Origin: Paraburkholderia phenoliruptrix
Lineage (GTDB): Bacteria; Pseudomonadota; Gammaproteobacteria; Burkholderiales; Burkholderiaceae
Direction: 5' to 3'
Assembly: GCF_019511605.1 (NCBI RefSeq)
Contig: NZ_JAEUAV010000022.1
Location: 1 to 64,000, forward strand
Length of the DNA stretch: 64,000 nt
Positions 22,725 through 32,769 of the stretch are shown here, one piece after another (positions within the stretch are counted from its first letter, which is position 1; every line of letters starts with the position of its first letter). A program made the translations under genes and the position numbers. Under the pieces are notes generated by a model. That model had not been told where the DNA came from. It did not search any database and was given only the letters and a program-made list of their open reading frames with translations.

Positions 22725-25223
22725 ATGTCGTGGTTTGTCCTGCTGCTCGCCGTGGGTGCGCTTGCGCTCATGTACTTCCAGGCGCGCGCGCTTGCGTGGC
22801 TCGCCTTCATGATCGTGTGGGTCGCGGCGGTGCGTCTGAGCGCAGCGGCCGGCGTGGCGGCAAGCGCGCTACTCGCCGTCGTGCTGGTGCTACCTGCGCT
22901 CGTACTCGCCGTGAAGCCTTTGCGGCGCACATGGCTCGCTAGGCCTGTGCTCGACATGTTCCGCAAGATCCTGCCGGAAATGTCGCCCACCGAGCGCGAC
23001 GCGATTGAAGCCGGCACCGTCTGGTGGGACGCACAACTCTTCTCCGGCCGCCCGCATTGGGACACGCTGCTCGGCTACGGCCCCGCGACCCTGAGCGCCG
23101 AAGAGCAATCGTTTCTCGCCAACGAATGCGAACAGTTGTGCGATCTCGCGAACGACTGGGAAACCACCACAGTGTGGCAGGATCTCTCACCGCAGGCATG
23201 GCAGTTCATCAAGGAACGCGGCTTTCTCGGCATGATCATTCCGAAGCAGTACGGCGGCAAGCAGTTCTCCGCTTACGCGCATTCGCAGGTCATCATGAAG
23301 CTCGCCACGCGCTGCTCGGCCGCCGCCGTTTCAGTCATGGTGCCCAATTCGCTCGGCCCTGCCGAGCTGCTCATGCACTACGGCACGGACGAACAGAAAA
23401 ACCACTACCTGCCGCGGCTTGCGCGCGGCGAAGAAATCCCCTGCTTTGCGTTGACGAGCCCATACGCCGGTTCTGACGCCGCCGCGATTCCGGACGTCGG
23501 CATCGTCTGCAAGGGCATGTTCGCGGGCCGCGAGACGCTCGGCTTTCGGGTCACGTGGGACAAGCGCTACATCACGCTCGGACCGGTTGCCACCGTGCTC
23601 GGCCTCGCTTTTCGTGCGCTCGACCCGGATCACCTGCTCGGCTCGAACGACGAACCCGGCATTACCTGCGCGCTGATTCCAACCGATCATCCCGGCGTCA
23701 ACATCGGCCGGCGTCACTGGCCGCTGAACGCAGTGTTCCAGAACGGCCCGAACTCGGGCAAGGACGTGTTCATTCCGCTCGACTGGGTGATCGGCGGACG
23801 CGCGCAAGTGGGCAACGGCTGGCGCATGCTGATGGAGTGTCTCGCCGCGGGCCGCGCGATCTCGCTGCCGTCGTCGAATGTCGGCATGGCGAAGCTCGCC
23901 GTGCGCGGCACGGGTGCATATGCCGCCGTGCGCCGGCAGTTCCGCACGGCCATCGGCAAGTTCGAGGGCGTGCAGGAAGCGCTCGGCCGCATGGGCGGCA
24001 ATCTGTATGTGATGGACGCGGCGCGCAGACTGTCGGCGCATGCGGTGGATCTCGGCGAAAAACCCTCGGTGATCTCGGCCATCGCCAAGTATCACATTAC
24101 CGAGCGCGCCCGCATGGTGATCAACGACGCAATGGACGTGGCCGCCGGCAAGGGCATCTGCATGGGGCCGTCGAACTTTCTCGCGCGCGCCTATCAGCAG
24201 GTGCCCATTGCGATCACCGTGGAAGGCGCGAACATTCTCACGCGCTGCCTGATCATCTTCGGCCAGGGCGCGATCCGTTGCCACCCGTATGTCCTGAAGG
24301 AAATGAGCGCAACGCGCGAAGCGGACCGCGCGAAGGCCCTGCGCGATTTCGACGACGCCTTCTTCGGTCACCTGTCCTTCACGCTGTCCAACGTGGTCCG
24401 CAGCTTCGTGTACGGCATTACCGGCGGCGCCTTGATCGCGCGTGTGCGCAGCGCGCATGCGCCGCTGCACGCATACTATCGCGCCGCCACGCGCATGGCC
24501 ACGGTGTTCGCGCTGCTCGCGGACGTCTCCATGTTCGTGCTCGGCGGCGATCTGAAACGGCGCGAACGCATTTCCGCGCGCCTTGGCGACGTGCTGTCGC
24601 AGCTCTATCTGATCTCTGCCACGCTCAAGCGTTTCGAGGACGAAGGCCGCCAGCCGGACGATCTGCCGCTAGTGCGCTGGGGCGTCGAAGACTCGCTGTA
24701 CCGCGCGCAACACGCGCTCGACGGCGTGCTCGCGAACTATCCGAACCGCTTCGCCGCGGCTCTCGTGCGTCTGCTCGCCTTTCCGTTCGGCTTGCCGCAC
24801 CGCGAACCTTCCGACCGCCTGAGCAGCGAGATTGCCGAGCTGATGCAGGCGCCCGGCGCCGCGCGCGACCGGCTGGTGTCCGACTCGTACGTACCGCATC
24901 CCGACGTCGACGCGATCGGCTACGGCGAACTCGTGTTCGAGTTGAACCCGCGCTTCACACAGATCGAACAGAAGCTCCGGGACGCCGTGAAGGCGCGCCG
25001 CCTCGCTCCGATGCCGCAAAGCGTCGTGCAACTGTCCACATGGGCCGACGCCGCGCTGCAACAAGGTTTGATAGATGCCGACGAGCGGCGCGTGCTCGCC
25101 GATTACGCACGCTATGCGGCCGAGGTCGTGAAGGTCGACGATTTCCCCGCCGACTTCGACCTGCTCGCCAACCTGCAGCGTCGCAAGGAGGCGCTTGAAA
25201 CGACGCTGGAAGCGGCGCTGTAA
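22725..25223 (+). CDS. fadE: Membrane-associated acyl-CoA dehydrogenase (FadE type)
   Basis: An 832-residue protein of the long FadE class. Residues ~1-65 are hydrophobic helices (MSWFVLLLAVGALALMYFQ and on), anchoring it to the inner membrane. The dehydrogenase core follows with ERGFLGMIIPKQYGGKQFSAYAHSQV, CFALTSPYAGSDAA and the C-terminal FadE extension of DUF1974 type. It catalyses the first step of beta-oxidation, acyl-CoA to trans-2-enoyl-CoA, with FAD. GGGAGGAAA precedes the ATG at 22725. The frame is open further upstream but overlaps the TetR gene. It is the first structural gene of the cluster. Confidence 0.92.
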   Translation: MSWFVLLLAVGALALMYFQARALAWLAFMIVWVAAVRLSAAAGVAASALLAVVLVLPALVLAVKPLRRTWLARPVLDMFRKILPEMSPTERDAIEAGTVWWDAQLFSGRPHWDTLLGYGPATLSAEEQSFLANECEQLCDLANDWETTTVWQDLSPQAWQFIKERGFLGMIIPKQYGGKQFSAYAHSQVIMKLATRCSAAAVSVMVPNSLGPAELLMHYGTDEQKNHYLPRLARGEEIPCFALTSPYAGSDAAAIPDVGIVCKGMFAGRETLGFRVTWDKRYITLGPVATVLGLAFRALDPDHLLGSNDEPGITCALIPTDHPGVNIGRRHWPLNAVFQNGPNSGKDVFIPLDWVIGGRAQVGNGWRMLMECLAAGRAISLPSSNVGMAKLAVRGTGAYAAVRRQFRTAIGKFEGVQEALGRMGGNLYVMDAARRLSAHAVDLGEKPSVISAIAKYHITERARMVINDAMDVAAGKGICMGPSNFLARAYQQVPIAITVEGANILTRCLIIFGQGAIRCHPYVLKEMSATREADRAKALRDFDDAFFGHLSFTLSNVVRSFVYGITGGALIARVRSAHAPLHAYYRAATRMATVFALLADVSMFVLGGDLKRRERISARLGDVLSQLYLISATLKRFEDEGRQPDDLPLVRWGVEDSLYRAQHALDGVLANYPNRFAAALVRLLAFPFGLPHREPSDRLSSEIAELMQAPGAARDRLVSDSYVPHPDVDAIGYGELVFELNPRFTQIEQKLRDAVKARRLAPMPQSVVQLSTWADAALQQGLIDADERRVLADYARYAAEVVKVDDFPADFDLLANLQRRKEALETTLEAAL

Positions 25224-25341
25224 CACGACTGCCGGTCATGCGCCTGCATTGTAAAAAAAGCTTGCTGCCAAGCACGCCGGTGCGTGCCGGCCGGTGCACA
25301 CTGGCGAACATGCGGGCGCGCCCGGCAAAGCAATCGACTCT

Positions 25342-26784
25342 ATGAACGACTCTTACCTGAACTTCGTCAATTCGCCGTTCGGCGCGCGCCTTGCGCGTTC
25401 GCTGGGTCTGCCAAGGCCCGAGGTGCTGCGCCGCTATCGCGCGCACGAGCCGGAGTTCGGCGGGCTGATCGCGATCGGCGCGGCGCGCGAGCCGCATCTG
25501 CTGGAGGCGCTCGCGCAGCTGGTGGCGAGCATCGGCGTGACCAGTGTCGCGCACGAAAGCGCCGGCTTATGGATGCCGCTCGCGCACCGTCACGGGCTGA
25601 TGACGGGGCGCTTCGAACCCGCGGACTCCGGCTCGGCCGCGCGCGTTGCCGCGTTGATCTTCGACGCGAGCGGTATCGAAGACAGCAGCCAGATGGAACC
25701 GCTGCATGCGTTTTTCCACGACACGCTGCGCTCGCTCGGCAAGTGCGGACGCATCGTGGTGCTGGGGCGGCCGCCGCAAGAGTGCGCGAACCCGCGGCAA
25801 TGGACTGCACAGCGAGCGCTCGAGGGACTCACGCGTTCGCTCGGCAAGGAAGCAAGGCGCGGCATCACCGCCAATCTCGTGTATGTGAGCGTCGGTGCCG
25901 AAGAGCGGCTCGAGGCCACGCTGCGCTTTTTCCTGTCGCCGCGCTCGGCGTATGTGTCCGGTCAGGTCGTGCAGATTTCCGCCGACGGTCTCGGCGCCGG
26001 CATGCCGGGCTCGCCCGCGAACGGCGGCGGCTCAGCGCCCTTCGACTGGCATGCGCCGCTCGCCAACCGGCGCGCGCTGGTGACGGGCGCGGCACGCGGC
26101 ATCGGCGCGGCGATTGCAAGCGTGCTCGCCGCGCAGGGCGCGCAGGTGATCGGCCTCGACATTCCTGCGGCGCGCGATGCGCTGGAAGCCACCATGCGTC
26201 AACTGAACGGCACCCCGCTCGCTTTCGACATCGCAGCGCCCGAAGCGCCCGCGCAGATCGCGGCCGCGCTCGACGACCAGGGCGTGCACATCATCGTGCA
26301 CAACGCCGGCATCACCAAAGACAAGACCATCGCGAAGATGACGGCCGCCGCCTGGCAAAGCGTGATCGACATCAACCTGTCGGCCCAAGAGCGGATTGAC
26401 GAAGCCCTGCTCGCAGCCGGCATTCTGCGCGACGGCGGACGCATTATCGGCGTGTCGTCGATCAGCGGCATCGCGGGCAATCTCGGCCAGACCAACTACG
26501 CGACCTCCAAAGCCGGCGTGATCGGCCGCGTGCAAAGCATGGCGCCTGTGCTGCGCGCACGCGGCATTACGATCAACGCGGTCGCGCCGGGCTTCATCGA
26601 AACGCAGATGACCGCGAAAATGCCTTTTGCGCTTCGCGAAGCGGGCCGCCGCATGAATTCGCTCAGCCAGGGCGGGCAACCGGTGGACGTCGCGCAGACC
26701 ATCGCCTGGCTCGCGCATCCGGGGTCGGCCGGCATCAGCGGCCAGGTGGTGCGCGTGTGCGGACAGAGTCTGATCGGAGCCTGA
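25342..26784 (+). CDS. FabG4-like (high-molecular-weight) 3-oxoacyl reductase
   Basis: A 480-residue protein with two Rossmann domains, the plan of high-molecular-weight FabG (FabG4). Residues ~1-225 are a degenerate flavodoxin/Rossmann domain. The C-terminal short-chain dehydrogenase has TGAARGIG, NAGITKDK, and the catalytic S-Y-K of SSISGIAGNLGQTNYATSK, with the tetrad asparagine in DINLS. It should interconvert 3-oxoacyl and 3-hydroxyacyl thioesters. It precedes a MaoC hydratase by 2 bases, so the pair can process consecutive steps. The start MNDSYLNF at 25342 lacks a clear ribosome binding site. Confidence 0.9.
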   Translation: MNDSYLNFVNSPFGARLARSLGLPRPEVLRRYRAHEPEFGGLIAIGAAREPHLLEALAQLVASIGVTSVAHESAGLWMPLAHRHGLMTGRFEPADSGSAARVAALIFDASGIEDSSQMEPLHAFFHDTLRSLGKCGRIVVLGRPPQECANPRQWTAQRALEGLTRSLGKEARRGITANLVYVSVGAEERLEATLRFFLSPRSAYVSGQVVQISADGLGAGMPGSPANGGGSAPFDWHAPLANRRALVTGAARGIGAAIASVLAAQGAQVIGLDIPAARDALEATMRQLNGTPLAFDIAAPEAPAQIAAALDDQGVHIIVHNAGITKDKTIAKMTAAAWQSVIDINLSAQERIDEALLAAGILRDGGRIIGVSSISGIAGNLGQTNYATSKAGVIGRVQSMAPVLRARGITINAVAPGFIETQMTAKMPFALREAGRRMNSLSQGGQPVDVAQTIAWLAHPGSAGISGQVVRVCGQSLIGA

Positions 26785-26786
26785 GC

Positions 26787-27722
26787 ATGGAAGAACCGGG
26801 AGATCCGTTCGGCGGCAATCGTGCGTCCCAGCTCGTGCCGCACGAAACGGTACGGCCAAAGACCGTGGTGGTGGAAACCTTGCCCCCGCCCGCGCGGCTC
26901 TATGCACGCGCGTTGTCGGGCATCGTCAAGCACGGGCGTCCCGCACACTTGCCCGCGCTGCGGCTGGTGCGCCCCGCCGTCGCACTCGAACCGGGGCCGG
27001 CGTGGCGTTATGCCCGCGTATGCGGCTTCATTCCCGAGCACGGCGTGCCGCTTACGTATCCGCATCTGCTCGCGTTTCCATTGCACCTGCTGATGCTGAC
27101 GGACCCCGCGTTTCCGTGGCCTGCGGTCGGTTTGCTGCATCTGGCCAATCACGTGCGGCTGCGCCGGCCGCTCGCCTATCAGGACCTGCTGCGCGTGGAA
27201 GTGGAGTTCGGCGCGCTGCTGCGCCACGACAAGGGCCAGGCGTTCCTGCTGCACACGCGCATCTACCGGCGCGGTGAAGCCGTGTGGGACGGCGACAGCG
27301 TCTACCTGAAGCGCGGCGTGCCGGCAAGCGGCGCCCAGCTCGATCCGCTTGCAGTAGATAGCGCCGCGCTGCAACGCATTGCTCGCTGGCAACTCGCGCC
27401 GCAGCTCGGCCGCGACTATGCGAGCGTGTCCGGCGACTACAACCCGATTCATTTGAGCGCGCTGTCCGCCAAGGCGTTCGGCTTTCCGCGCGCAATCGCG
27501 CACGGCATGTGGACGCTCGCGCGCGCCGCCTCGTCGTTGCAACCGCCGAAGCCCCTTGCCGAAGCCACGCTCAGCGCCGAATTCAAGCTGCCGATGCCGC
27601 TGCCCGGCGAAGCGTCGCTGTGGAGCGCGGCGTCTTCGTTGATAGAACGCGATATCGAAGTGCGCGACATCGCCGGAGAAAAACCGCATTTGCGCGGCCG
27701 CATGCAATGGAGGCTGCAATGA
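26787..27722 (+). CDS. MaoC-like enoyl-CoA hydratase/dehydratase
   Basis: A 311-residue double hot-dog protein. The C-terminal half carries the MaoC active-site motif DYNPIHLSALSAKAFGFPRAIAHGMW, whose Asp and His hydrate the 2-enoyl thioester. The N-terminal half is a degenerate hot-dog (FIPEHGVPLTYPHLLAFPLHLLML). It starts 2 bases after the FabG4-like stop and its TGA overlaps the thiolase ATG (ATGA), showing tight translational coupling. The hydratase plus reductase pair would act on (R)-3-hydroxyacyl intermediates, which may link beta-oxidation to other uses of these thioesters. Confidence 0.9.
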   Translation: MEEPGDPFGGNRASQLVPHETVRPKTVVVETLPPPARLYARALSGIVKHGRPAHLPALRLVRPAVALEPGPAWRYARVCGFIPEHGVPLTYPHLLAFPLHLLMLTDPAFPWPAVGLLHLANHVRLRRPLAYQDLLRVEVEFGALLRHDKGQAFLLHTRIYRRGEAVWDGDSVYLKRGVPASGAQLDPLAVDSAALQRIARWQLAPQLGRDYASVSGDYNPIHLSALSAKAFGFPRAIAHGMWTLARAASSLQPPKPLAEATLSAEFKLPMPLPGEASLWSAASSLIERDIEVRDIAGEKPHLRGRMQWRLQ

Positions 27723-29050
27723 ACGAAGACCACCTCATGGAGCCACGCATGCCTCACCCGCTGCCCGCAGTGCGCCGCGTCGCGATTATCGGCGGCAACC
27801 GCATTCCGTTTGCGCGCTCGAACACGGCTTATGCGACCGCGTCGAATCAGGACATGCTGACCTTCACGCTGCAAGGGCTGATCGACCGCTACGGGCTGCA
27901 TGGCGAGCGCCTCGGCGAAGTCGCGGCCGGCGCGGTCATCAAGCATTCGCGCGACTTCAATCTGACGCGCGAATCCGTGCTGTCCACCACACTGGCCAAG
28001 GAAACGCCCGCGTACGATGCTCAACAGGCCTGCGGCACCGGGCTCGAGACGACGATACTCGTCGCCAACAAGATTGCGTTGGGACAGATCGACGTCGGCA
28101 TCGCGGGCGGTGTGGATACGACATCGGATGCGCCAATCGGCGTGAACGAAAACATGCGCAAGATCCTGCTTGAGGCGAATCGCGGCAGAAGTACCGGCGA
28201 GCGCGTGGGCGCACTCGCGAAGCTGCGGCCCGGCATGCTGTTCAAGCCGCTGTTGCCGCGCAACGGCGAGCCGCGCACGGGTCTTTCCATGGGCGAGCAT
28301 TGCGAATTGATGGCCAAGCGCTGGAACATCTCCCGCGAAGCGCAGGACGTGCTTGCTTACGAGAGCCACCGCAAGCTCGCCGACGCGTATGAGCGCGGTT
28401 TCGTCAACGACCTGATGACGCCGTATCGCGGCCTCGCGCGCGACAACAACCTGCGCGAGGATCTGACGCTCGAAAAGCTTGCTTCGCTGAAGCCCGCGTT
28501 CGACCGCGACGCCGGCACGCTGACCGCCGGCAATTCGACGCCGCTTACCGACGGCGCGTCCGCCGTGCTGCTCGCGAGCGAAGAATGGGCCGCGCGCCGT
28601 GGGCTGCCGGTGCTCGCGTATCTGAGCTGGTCGGAAACCGCCGCGGTCGACTTTTTCGACAAGAAAGAAGGTCTGCTGATGGCGCCCGTCTACGCCGTGC
28701 CGCGCATGCTCGCGCGAGCGGGACTGAGCTTGCAGGACTTCGATTTCTACGAGATTCACGAAGCGTTTGCGGCGCAGGTGTTGTGCACGCTCGCGGCATG
28801 GCAGGATGACGAATACTGCCGCACGCAGTTGGGCCTGGCAGAGCCGCCCGGCGCGATAGACCGCAGCCGGCTCAACGTGAACGGCGGCTCGCTCGCGACG
28901 GGTCATCCGTTTGCGGCGACGGGCGGGCGCATCGTCGCCGGTCTCGCGAAGATGCTCGCGCAACTCGATAAACCGGCGGGCAGCGCGCGCGGCCTGATTT
29001 CGATTTGCGCGGCGGGCGGTCAGGGCGTAGTGGCGATTCTGGAGCGCTAA
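27719..29050 (+). CDS. Acetyl-CoA C-acyltransferase (thiolase, FadI-like)
   Basis: A 443-residue thiolase. The acylated cysteine lies in AQQACGTGLETT (~residue 104), the catalytic His in YEIHEAFAAQVLCTLA and in NGGSLATGHPFAATGGR, and the second cysteine in ISICAAGGQG, all expected. It cleaves 3-ketoacyl-CoA to acetyl-CoA and a shortened acyl-CoA, closing the beta-oxidation cycle. Its ATG overlaps the MaoC stop. Confidence 0.92.
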   Translation: MNEDHLMEPRMPHPLPAVRRVAIIGGNRIPFARSNTAYATASNQDMLTFTLQGLIDRYGLHGERLGEVAAGAVIKHSRDFNLTRESVLSTTLAKETPAYDAQQACGTGLETTILVANKIALGQIDVGIAGGVDTTSDAPIGVNENMRKILLEANRGRSTGERVGALAKLRPGMLFKPLLPRNGEPRTGLSMGEHCELMAKRWNISREAQDVLAYESHRKLADAYERGFVNDLMTPYRGLARDNNLREDLTLEKLASLKPAFDRDAGTLTAGNSTPLTDGASAVLLASEEWAARRGLPVLAYLSWSETAAVDFFDKKEGLLMAPVYAVPRMLARAGLSLQDFDFYEIHEAFAAQVLCTLAAWQDDEYCRTQLGLAEPPGAIDRSRLNVNGGSLATGHPFAATGGRIVAGLAKMLAQLDKPAGSARGLISICAAGGQGVVAILER

Positions 29051-29277
29051 TGGCCGGCGGGTGAATGCCGCGCGCGGCAAGACATGCATAGAGGCACCGG
29101 CACGCAATCGCCGGCGCCTGGGACCGTAAAACCGGGGGCGGCCTCGAGCGCCGCAGGAGCGCCGCAGGAGCACTGGACAGCACCCAGGAACATCCGGCAG
29201 CACCCAGCAGCACAAGAGCAAAGAGACCTGGTACACACAGAAACAACACATGAAGCCCCGGCTTCAGGAGACGACCG

Positions 29278-31092
29278 ATGACCGAGCCCACTCAAGCCTC
29301 GACCTCGCCCGCCGCTGCGAACCAGGCAGACGGGCGCGCGCAGTTCGCGCCGCAAGCCCAACCGGCGCAACCCGCGCAGCGCGCGCCGAACACCGACGGC
29401 ATCTGGTACGCGTCGTACCCCGCAGGCGTGCCACATGAAATCGACGTCGGCCAATACGAGTCGATCGTTCATTTTTTCGACGAATGTATTGCGCAGTTTC
29501 GCGAGCGCGTAGCGTATGTGAGCGTCGGCGCGAGCATGACGTATGCGGAACTGGGCCGCAAGGCGACCGCGTTCGCCGCGTATTTGCAGAGCATCGGCGT
29601 GAAGCCCGGCGAGCGCGTCGCGATCATGCTGCCGAACACCTTCCAATATCCGGTGTCGCTCTTCGGCGTATTGAAAGCGGGCGCCGTGGTGGTGAACGTC
29701 AATCCGCTCTACACGGTGCGCGAGCTTGCGCATCAGTTGAAGGACAGCGGCGCGCAAACCATCATCGTGTTCGAAAACTTTGCGAAGACGGTGCAGGATG
29801 CGCTGCCCGGCACCAGGGTGCAGAACGTGATCGTGACGGGACTGGGCGACCTGCTCGCAGACGGTTTCAATGCAAAGGGACGTCTGCTCAATTTCATGCT
29901 GCGCCATGTAAAGAAAATGGTGCCCGCCTACCAACTTCCGCAAGCCGTGCCGCTGCTCAAGGCGCTCGCCGTCGGTTATGCGCGGCCGCTCACGCCGGTG
30001 CGGCTAACGCATCACGACATTGCGTTTCTACAGTACACGGGCGGTACGACCGGCGTCGCCAAGGGCGCCATGCTCACGCACCGCAACATCATCGCGAATC
30101 TGTTGCAGGCAAAAGCATGGGCCGAAGGCCAATTGAGCGGCGAAGTGGAGACGGTGCTCACGCCGTTGCCGCTTTATCACATCTATTCGCTGACGGTGAA
30201 CGCGCTGATCTTCATGGGACTCGGCGGGCGCAACATCCTGATTGCGAATCCGCGGGACATGAAGCGCGTGATGATGATCATCCGCCATGAGAAGTTCACC
30301 GGCATGACGGCCGTCAATACGCTCTACAACGCATTTCTCGAAAACGAGGAGTTCTGCAAGCGCGATTTCTCCGACCTGAAACTCGCGATGGCGGGCGGCA
30401 TGGCGACGCAACGCTCGGTGGCCGAGCGCTTCAAGGCGGTGACAGGCAAGCCAATTATCGAAGGTTACGGCCTGACCGAATGCTCGCCGATCGTCTCGAT
30501 GAACCCGGTCGACATTTCGAACCTGCGCGACTTCGAAGGCTCGATCGGCCTGCCCGCGCCCTCCACGCAAGTGCGCTTTCGCAAGGACGACGGCAGCTGG
30601 GCGGACATCGGCGAGCCGGGTGAACTGTGCGTGAAGGGACCGCAGGTGATGAAGGGCTACTGGAACCGTCCCGAGGAAACCGCCAAGGCTATCGACGACG
30701 AAGGCTGGCTCGCGACCGGCGACATCGGCGTAATGGACTCGCGCGGCTTCATTCGCCTCATCGACCGGAAGAAGGACATGATTCTGGTGTCGGGCTTCAA
30801 CGTGTATCCGAACGAGATCGAAGACGTGATCGCGGCGCACCCCGACGTGCGCGAAGTAGCGGCAATCGGCGTGCCCGACGACGCCCAGGGCGAGCGCGTG
30901 AAGGTGTTCGTCGTGAAGCGCAACGCGTCGCTGACGGCCGAACAGGTGATCGCCCATTGCCGCAAGAATCTGACGGGCTATAAGGTGCCGAAGGCGGTGG
31001 AGTTTCGCGACGAGTTGCCGCAAACCAACGTCGGCAAGATTCTGCGCCGTGCGCTGCGTGACGAGGAACTCGCGAAGCAAAAGTCTGCCTGA
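29278..31092 (+). CDS. fadD: Long-chain fatty-acid-CoA ligase
   Basis: A 604-residue AMP-forming acyl-CoA synthetase. The P-loop is YTGGTTGVAKGAMLTH, motif II GYGLTECSP, motif III WLATGDIGVMDSRGFIRLIDRKKDMI, and the catalytic lysine sits in the C-terminal TNVGKILRR. It activates long-chain fatty acids to acyl-CoA, feeding the dehydrogenase and thiolase upstream. The first ~38 residues are Gln/Ala/Pro-rich and unusual for FadD. AGGAGA precedes the ATG at good spacing. The 227-base gap from the thiolase contains short GCAGGAGC and CAGCACCCAG repeats, so it may have its own promoter. Confidence 0.93.
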   Translation: MTEPTQASTSPAAANQADGRAQFAPQAQPAQPAQRAPNTDGIWYASYPAGVPHEIDVGQYESIVHFFDECIAQFRERVAYVSVGASMTYAELGRKATAFAAYLQSIGVKPGERVAIMLPNTFQYPVSLFGVLKAGAVVVNVNPLYTVRELAHQLKDSGAQTIIVFENFAKTVQDALPGTRVQNVIVTGLGDLLADGFNAKGRLLNFMLRHVKKMVPAYQLPQAVPLLKALAVGYARPLTPVRLTHHDIAFLQYTGGTTGVAKGAMLTHRNIIANLLQAKAWAEGQLSGEVETVLTPLPLYHIYSLTVNALIFMGLGGRNILIANPRDMKRVMMIIRHEKFTGMTAVNTLYNAFLENEEFCKRDFSDLKLAMAGGMATQRSVAERFKAVTGKPIIEGYGLTECSPIVSMNPVDISNLRDFEGSIGLPAPSTQVRFRKDDGSWADIGEPGELCVKGPQVMKGYWNRPEETAKAIDDEGWLATGDIGVMDSRGFIRLIDRKKDMILVSGFNVYPNEIEDVIAAHPDVREVAAIGVPDDAQGERVKVFVVKRNASLTAEQVIAHCRKNLTGYKVPKAVEFRDELPQTNVGKILRRALRDEELAKQKSA

Positions 31093-31141
31093 CAGGCAAG
31101 GCGCTCATGTGAGAGCTTGCGCCACCTTTCGGGAGAGTTCG

Positions 31142-32215
31142 ATGACGCATTGCCTGTTGGCACGGTCCGGCCTGCGCTTGCGCTTGTGCATGAACGTATG
31201 CTTGCGCGCGTGCCTATGCCTGTTTTCGTCGATTCAGTGCGAAGCGAAAGCCGCTCAGCCTGCGTCGGGGAGGCGGCGCCGCGCGTTCAGGCTGCACGCG
31301 GTGCGGCCTTGCGCCTTGCCCCGTGCCGCGCTGATTGTCTGCGCGGCGCTCGGCTTCGGCATTTCACCCGTGTTCGCGCAGAACGACGACAAGCCGCCGC
31401 CGCTCGAAACGGCGAGCGCGGTGAAAGCTCCCACCACGCCGGCATCGCAAGTCGGCAAGCTGACGCTCGATCAGCAGGTCAAATGGCTGCGCGCCGCGCA
31501 GCAAAGCGGTGCGCTCGAAGCGCTCGACGACGCGCAGCTGGTCGCGCTCTTCAAGTCGCTCGATCCGCTCGCATTGCCGCGCTACATCAAGGAAGGTCCG
31601 AACGGCTACGCGTCGTATGAGTTCACCATGTCGCGCTCGGAGCGCATTCGCGGCAAGTGGCCGGACAAGCCCGACCACATGCTGGTGCGCGTCGCGCACG
31701 ATCCGCTGCGCATCTACGCAAAATGGCTGCCCGACGGCGCGCACGCCGGTCAGGAGATCATCTACGACGAATCGAAGCGCACGGACGAAATGTACGGTCA
31801 CCTGGGCGGCATCATGAACGTCATGCCGCTATGGACCTCGTTGAACGGCGCCCTCGCCCGCTCGCAATCCAACCACCAGGTGCGCGACCTGGGCACCGAA
31901 TACATCGCGCGGCAGTACCTTGCCGAAGGCAAAAAATATATCGAGGCCGGCTTGCCGCGTTCGACGCAGATCGACGTGAAGACCATCGACGGCGTGCGTG
32001 TGGTCGCCTTCACCTTCGAAACGCCCACGGGCCAGCCACAGTTCTACGCCAAGAAGGAAACGTTGGGGCTCGATTTGCGGCATCCGTATTTCCGCACCAT
32101 CGAGTCTTATGACAACGACGGCCGCATCTTCGAGAAGATCGTCTTCGAGACCATCACGCCGAAAACATTCGACGACTCGACGTTCGACCCGAAAAACAAG
32201 GACTACAAGTTCTAG
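31142..32215 (+). CDS. Exported DUF1571 protein
   Basis: A 357-residue protein. The N-terminal ~60 residues are unusually Cys/Leu/Arg-rich; a signal-like segment ALPRAALIVCAALGFGISPVFAQ ends near residue 80, so the true start may be internal. The mature part includes YEFTMSRSERIRGKWPDKPDHMLVRVAHDPLRIYAKWL, the DUF1571 signature, and ends with FDPKNKDYKF. The function is unknown. GGGAGAG precedes the ATG at 31142, which is why this start was kept. Confidence 0.8.
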   Translation: MTHCLLARSGLRLRLCMNVCLRACLCLFSSIQCEAKAAQPASGRRRRAFRLHAVRPCALPRAALIVCAALGFGISPVFAQNDDKPPPLETASAVKAPTTPASQVGKLTLDQQVKWLRAAQQSGALEALDDAQLVALFKSLDPLALPRYIKEGPNGYASYEFTMSRSERIRGKWPDKPDHMLVRVAHDPLRIYAKWLPDGAHAGQEIIYDESKRTDEMYGHLGGIMNVMPLWTSLNGALARSQSNHQVRDLGTEYIARQYLAEGKKYIEAGLPRSTQIDVKTIDGVRVVAFTFETPTGQPQFYAKKETLGLDLRHPYFRTIESYDNDGRIFEKIVFETITPKTFDDSTFDPKNKDYKF

Positions 32216-32623
32216 CTAACCAGGCTCGCGCGGCGCGAACACGAAACTCACGTGAGCGGACCGCGCGGCCTGTTCATGGCTATGTTCGAGCCGATGAGTC
32301 GCGCGCGTGGCGAGCTCTTTCAACACGAAGTAGTCGGACGCGCGCGTCACGCCTATCAGCCATGGCGCCGCACCTGCATGCGCCGAGGCGTGCAGCAGCG
32401 GAAGCAGCGTGGCGTGCCAGAGCAGACCGATGTCGTCGCCGGTTTCGAAGGTGCGCAGGTTCAACGCCGCGGCATGGCGGGAAAACGCGGCGCTCGCGGC
32501 GAGCGTCGAGTCGGCAATCGCGAACGTGTCGCCTCGCGCCGCGGCATGCGCGAGCCACGGCCACGCGCAGCCTGCGGTGGTGGAAAGCCATGCACTCGTC
32601 ATCATGAAAGTGCGCCGGTCCAT
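32216..32623 (-). CDS. Small exported protein with Tat-type signal
   Basis: A 135-residue protein with MDRRTFMMTSAWLSTTAGCAWPWLAHAA, a twin-arginine motif (DRRTFM) followed by a hydrophobic stretch. The rest (GDTFAIADSTLAASAAFSRHAAAL, SHVSFVFAPREPG-like end) matches no family I recognise. GAAGGA precedes the ATG. Its stop touches the stop of the convergent DUF1571 gene. It lies upstream of nothing on its own strand, so its partner, if any, is unclear. Confidence 0.65.
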   Translation of the reverse strand: MDRRTFMMTSAWLSTTAGCAWPWLAHAAARGDTFAIADSTLAASAAFSRHAAALNLRTFETGDDIGLLWHATLLPLLHASAHAGAAPWLIGVTRASDYFVLKELATRATHRLEHSHEQAARSAHVSFVFAPREPG

Positions 32624-32640
32624 GCTGGTCCTTCACGTGG

Positions 32641-32705
32641 GTTCTTGCGGTCAGTTCTTGCGGTCAGTTCTTGCGGTAAGTTCTTGCGGTAAGTTCTTGC
32701 AGTAA
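32641..32705. repeat. Five tandem copies of a 13-base unit
   Basis: GTTCTTGCGGTCA is repeated five times without interruption; copies 3-5 end in TAA rather than TCA and the last has one more change. It lies 17 bases upstream of the small Tat-type gene's start, within its leader or promoter. A second, 11-base repeat (CCCCTCACGCT, almost three copies) follows at 32744-32774. Confidence 0.92.
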
Positions 32706-32769
32706 GTTCGTGGCGCGAGTTTCGTGCGATGCCATGCGCCGGCCCCCTCACGCTCCCCTCACGCTCCCC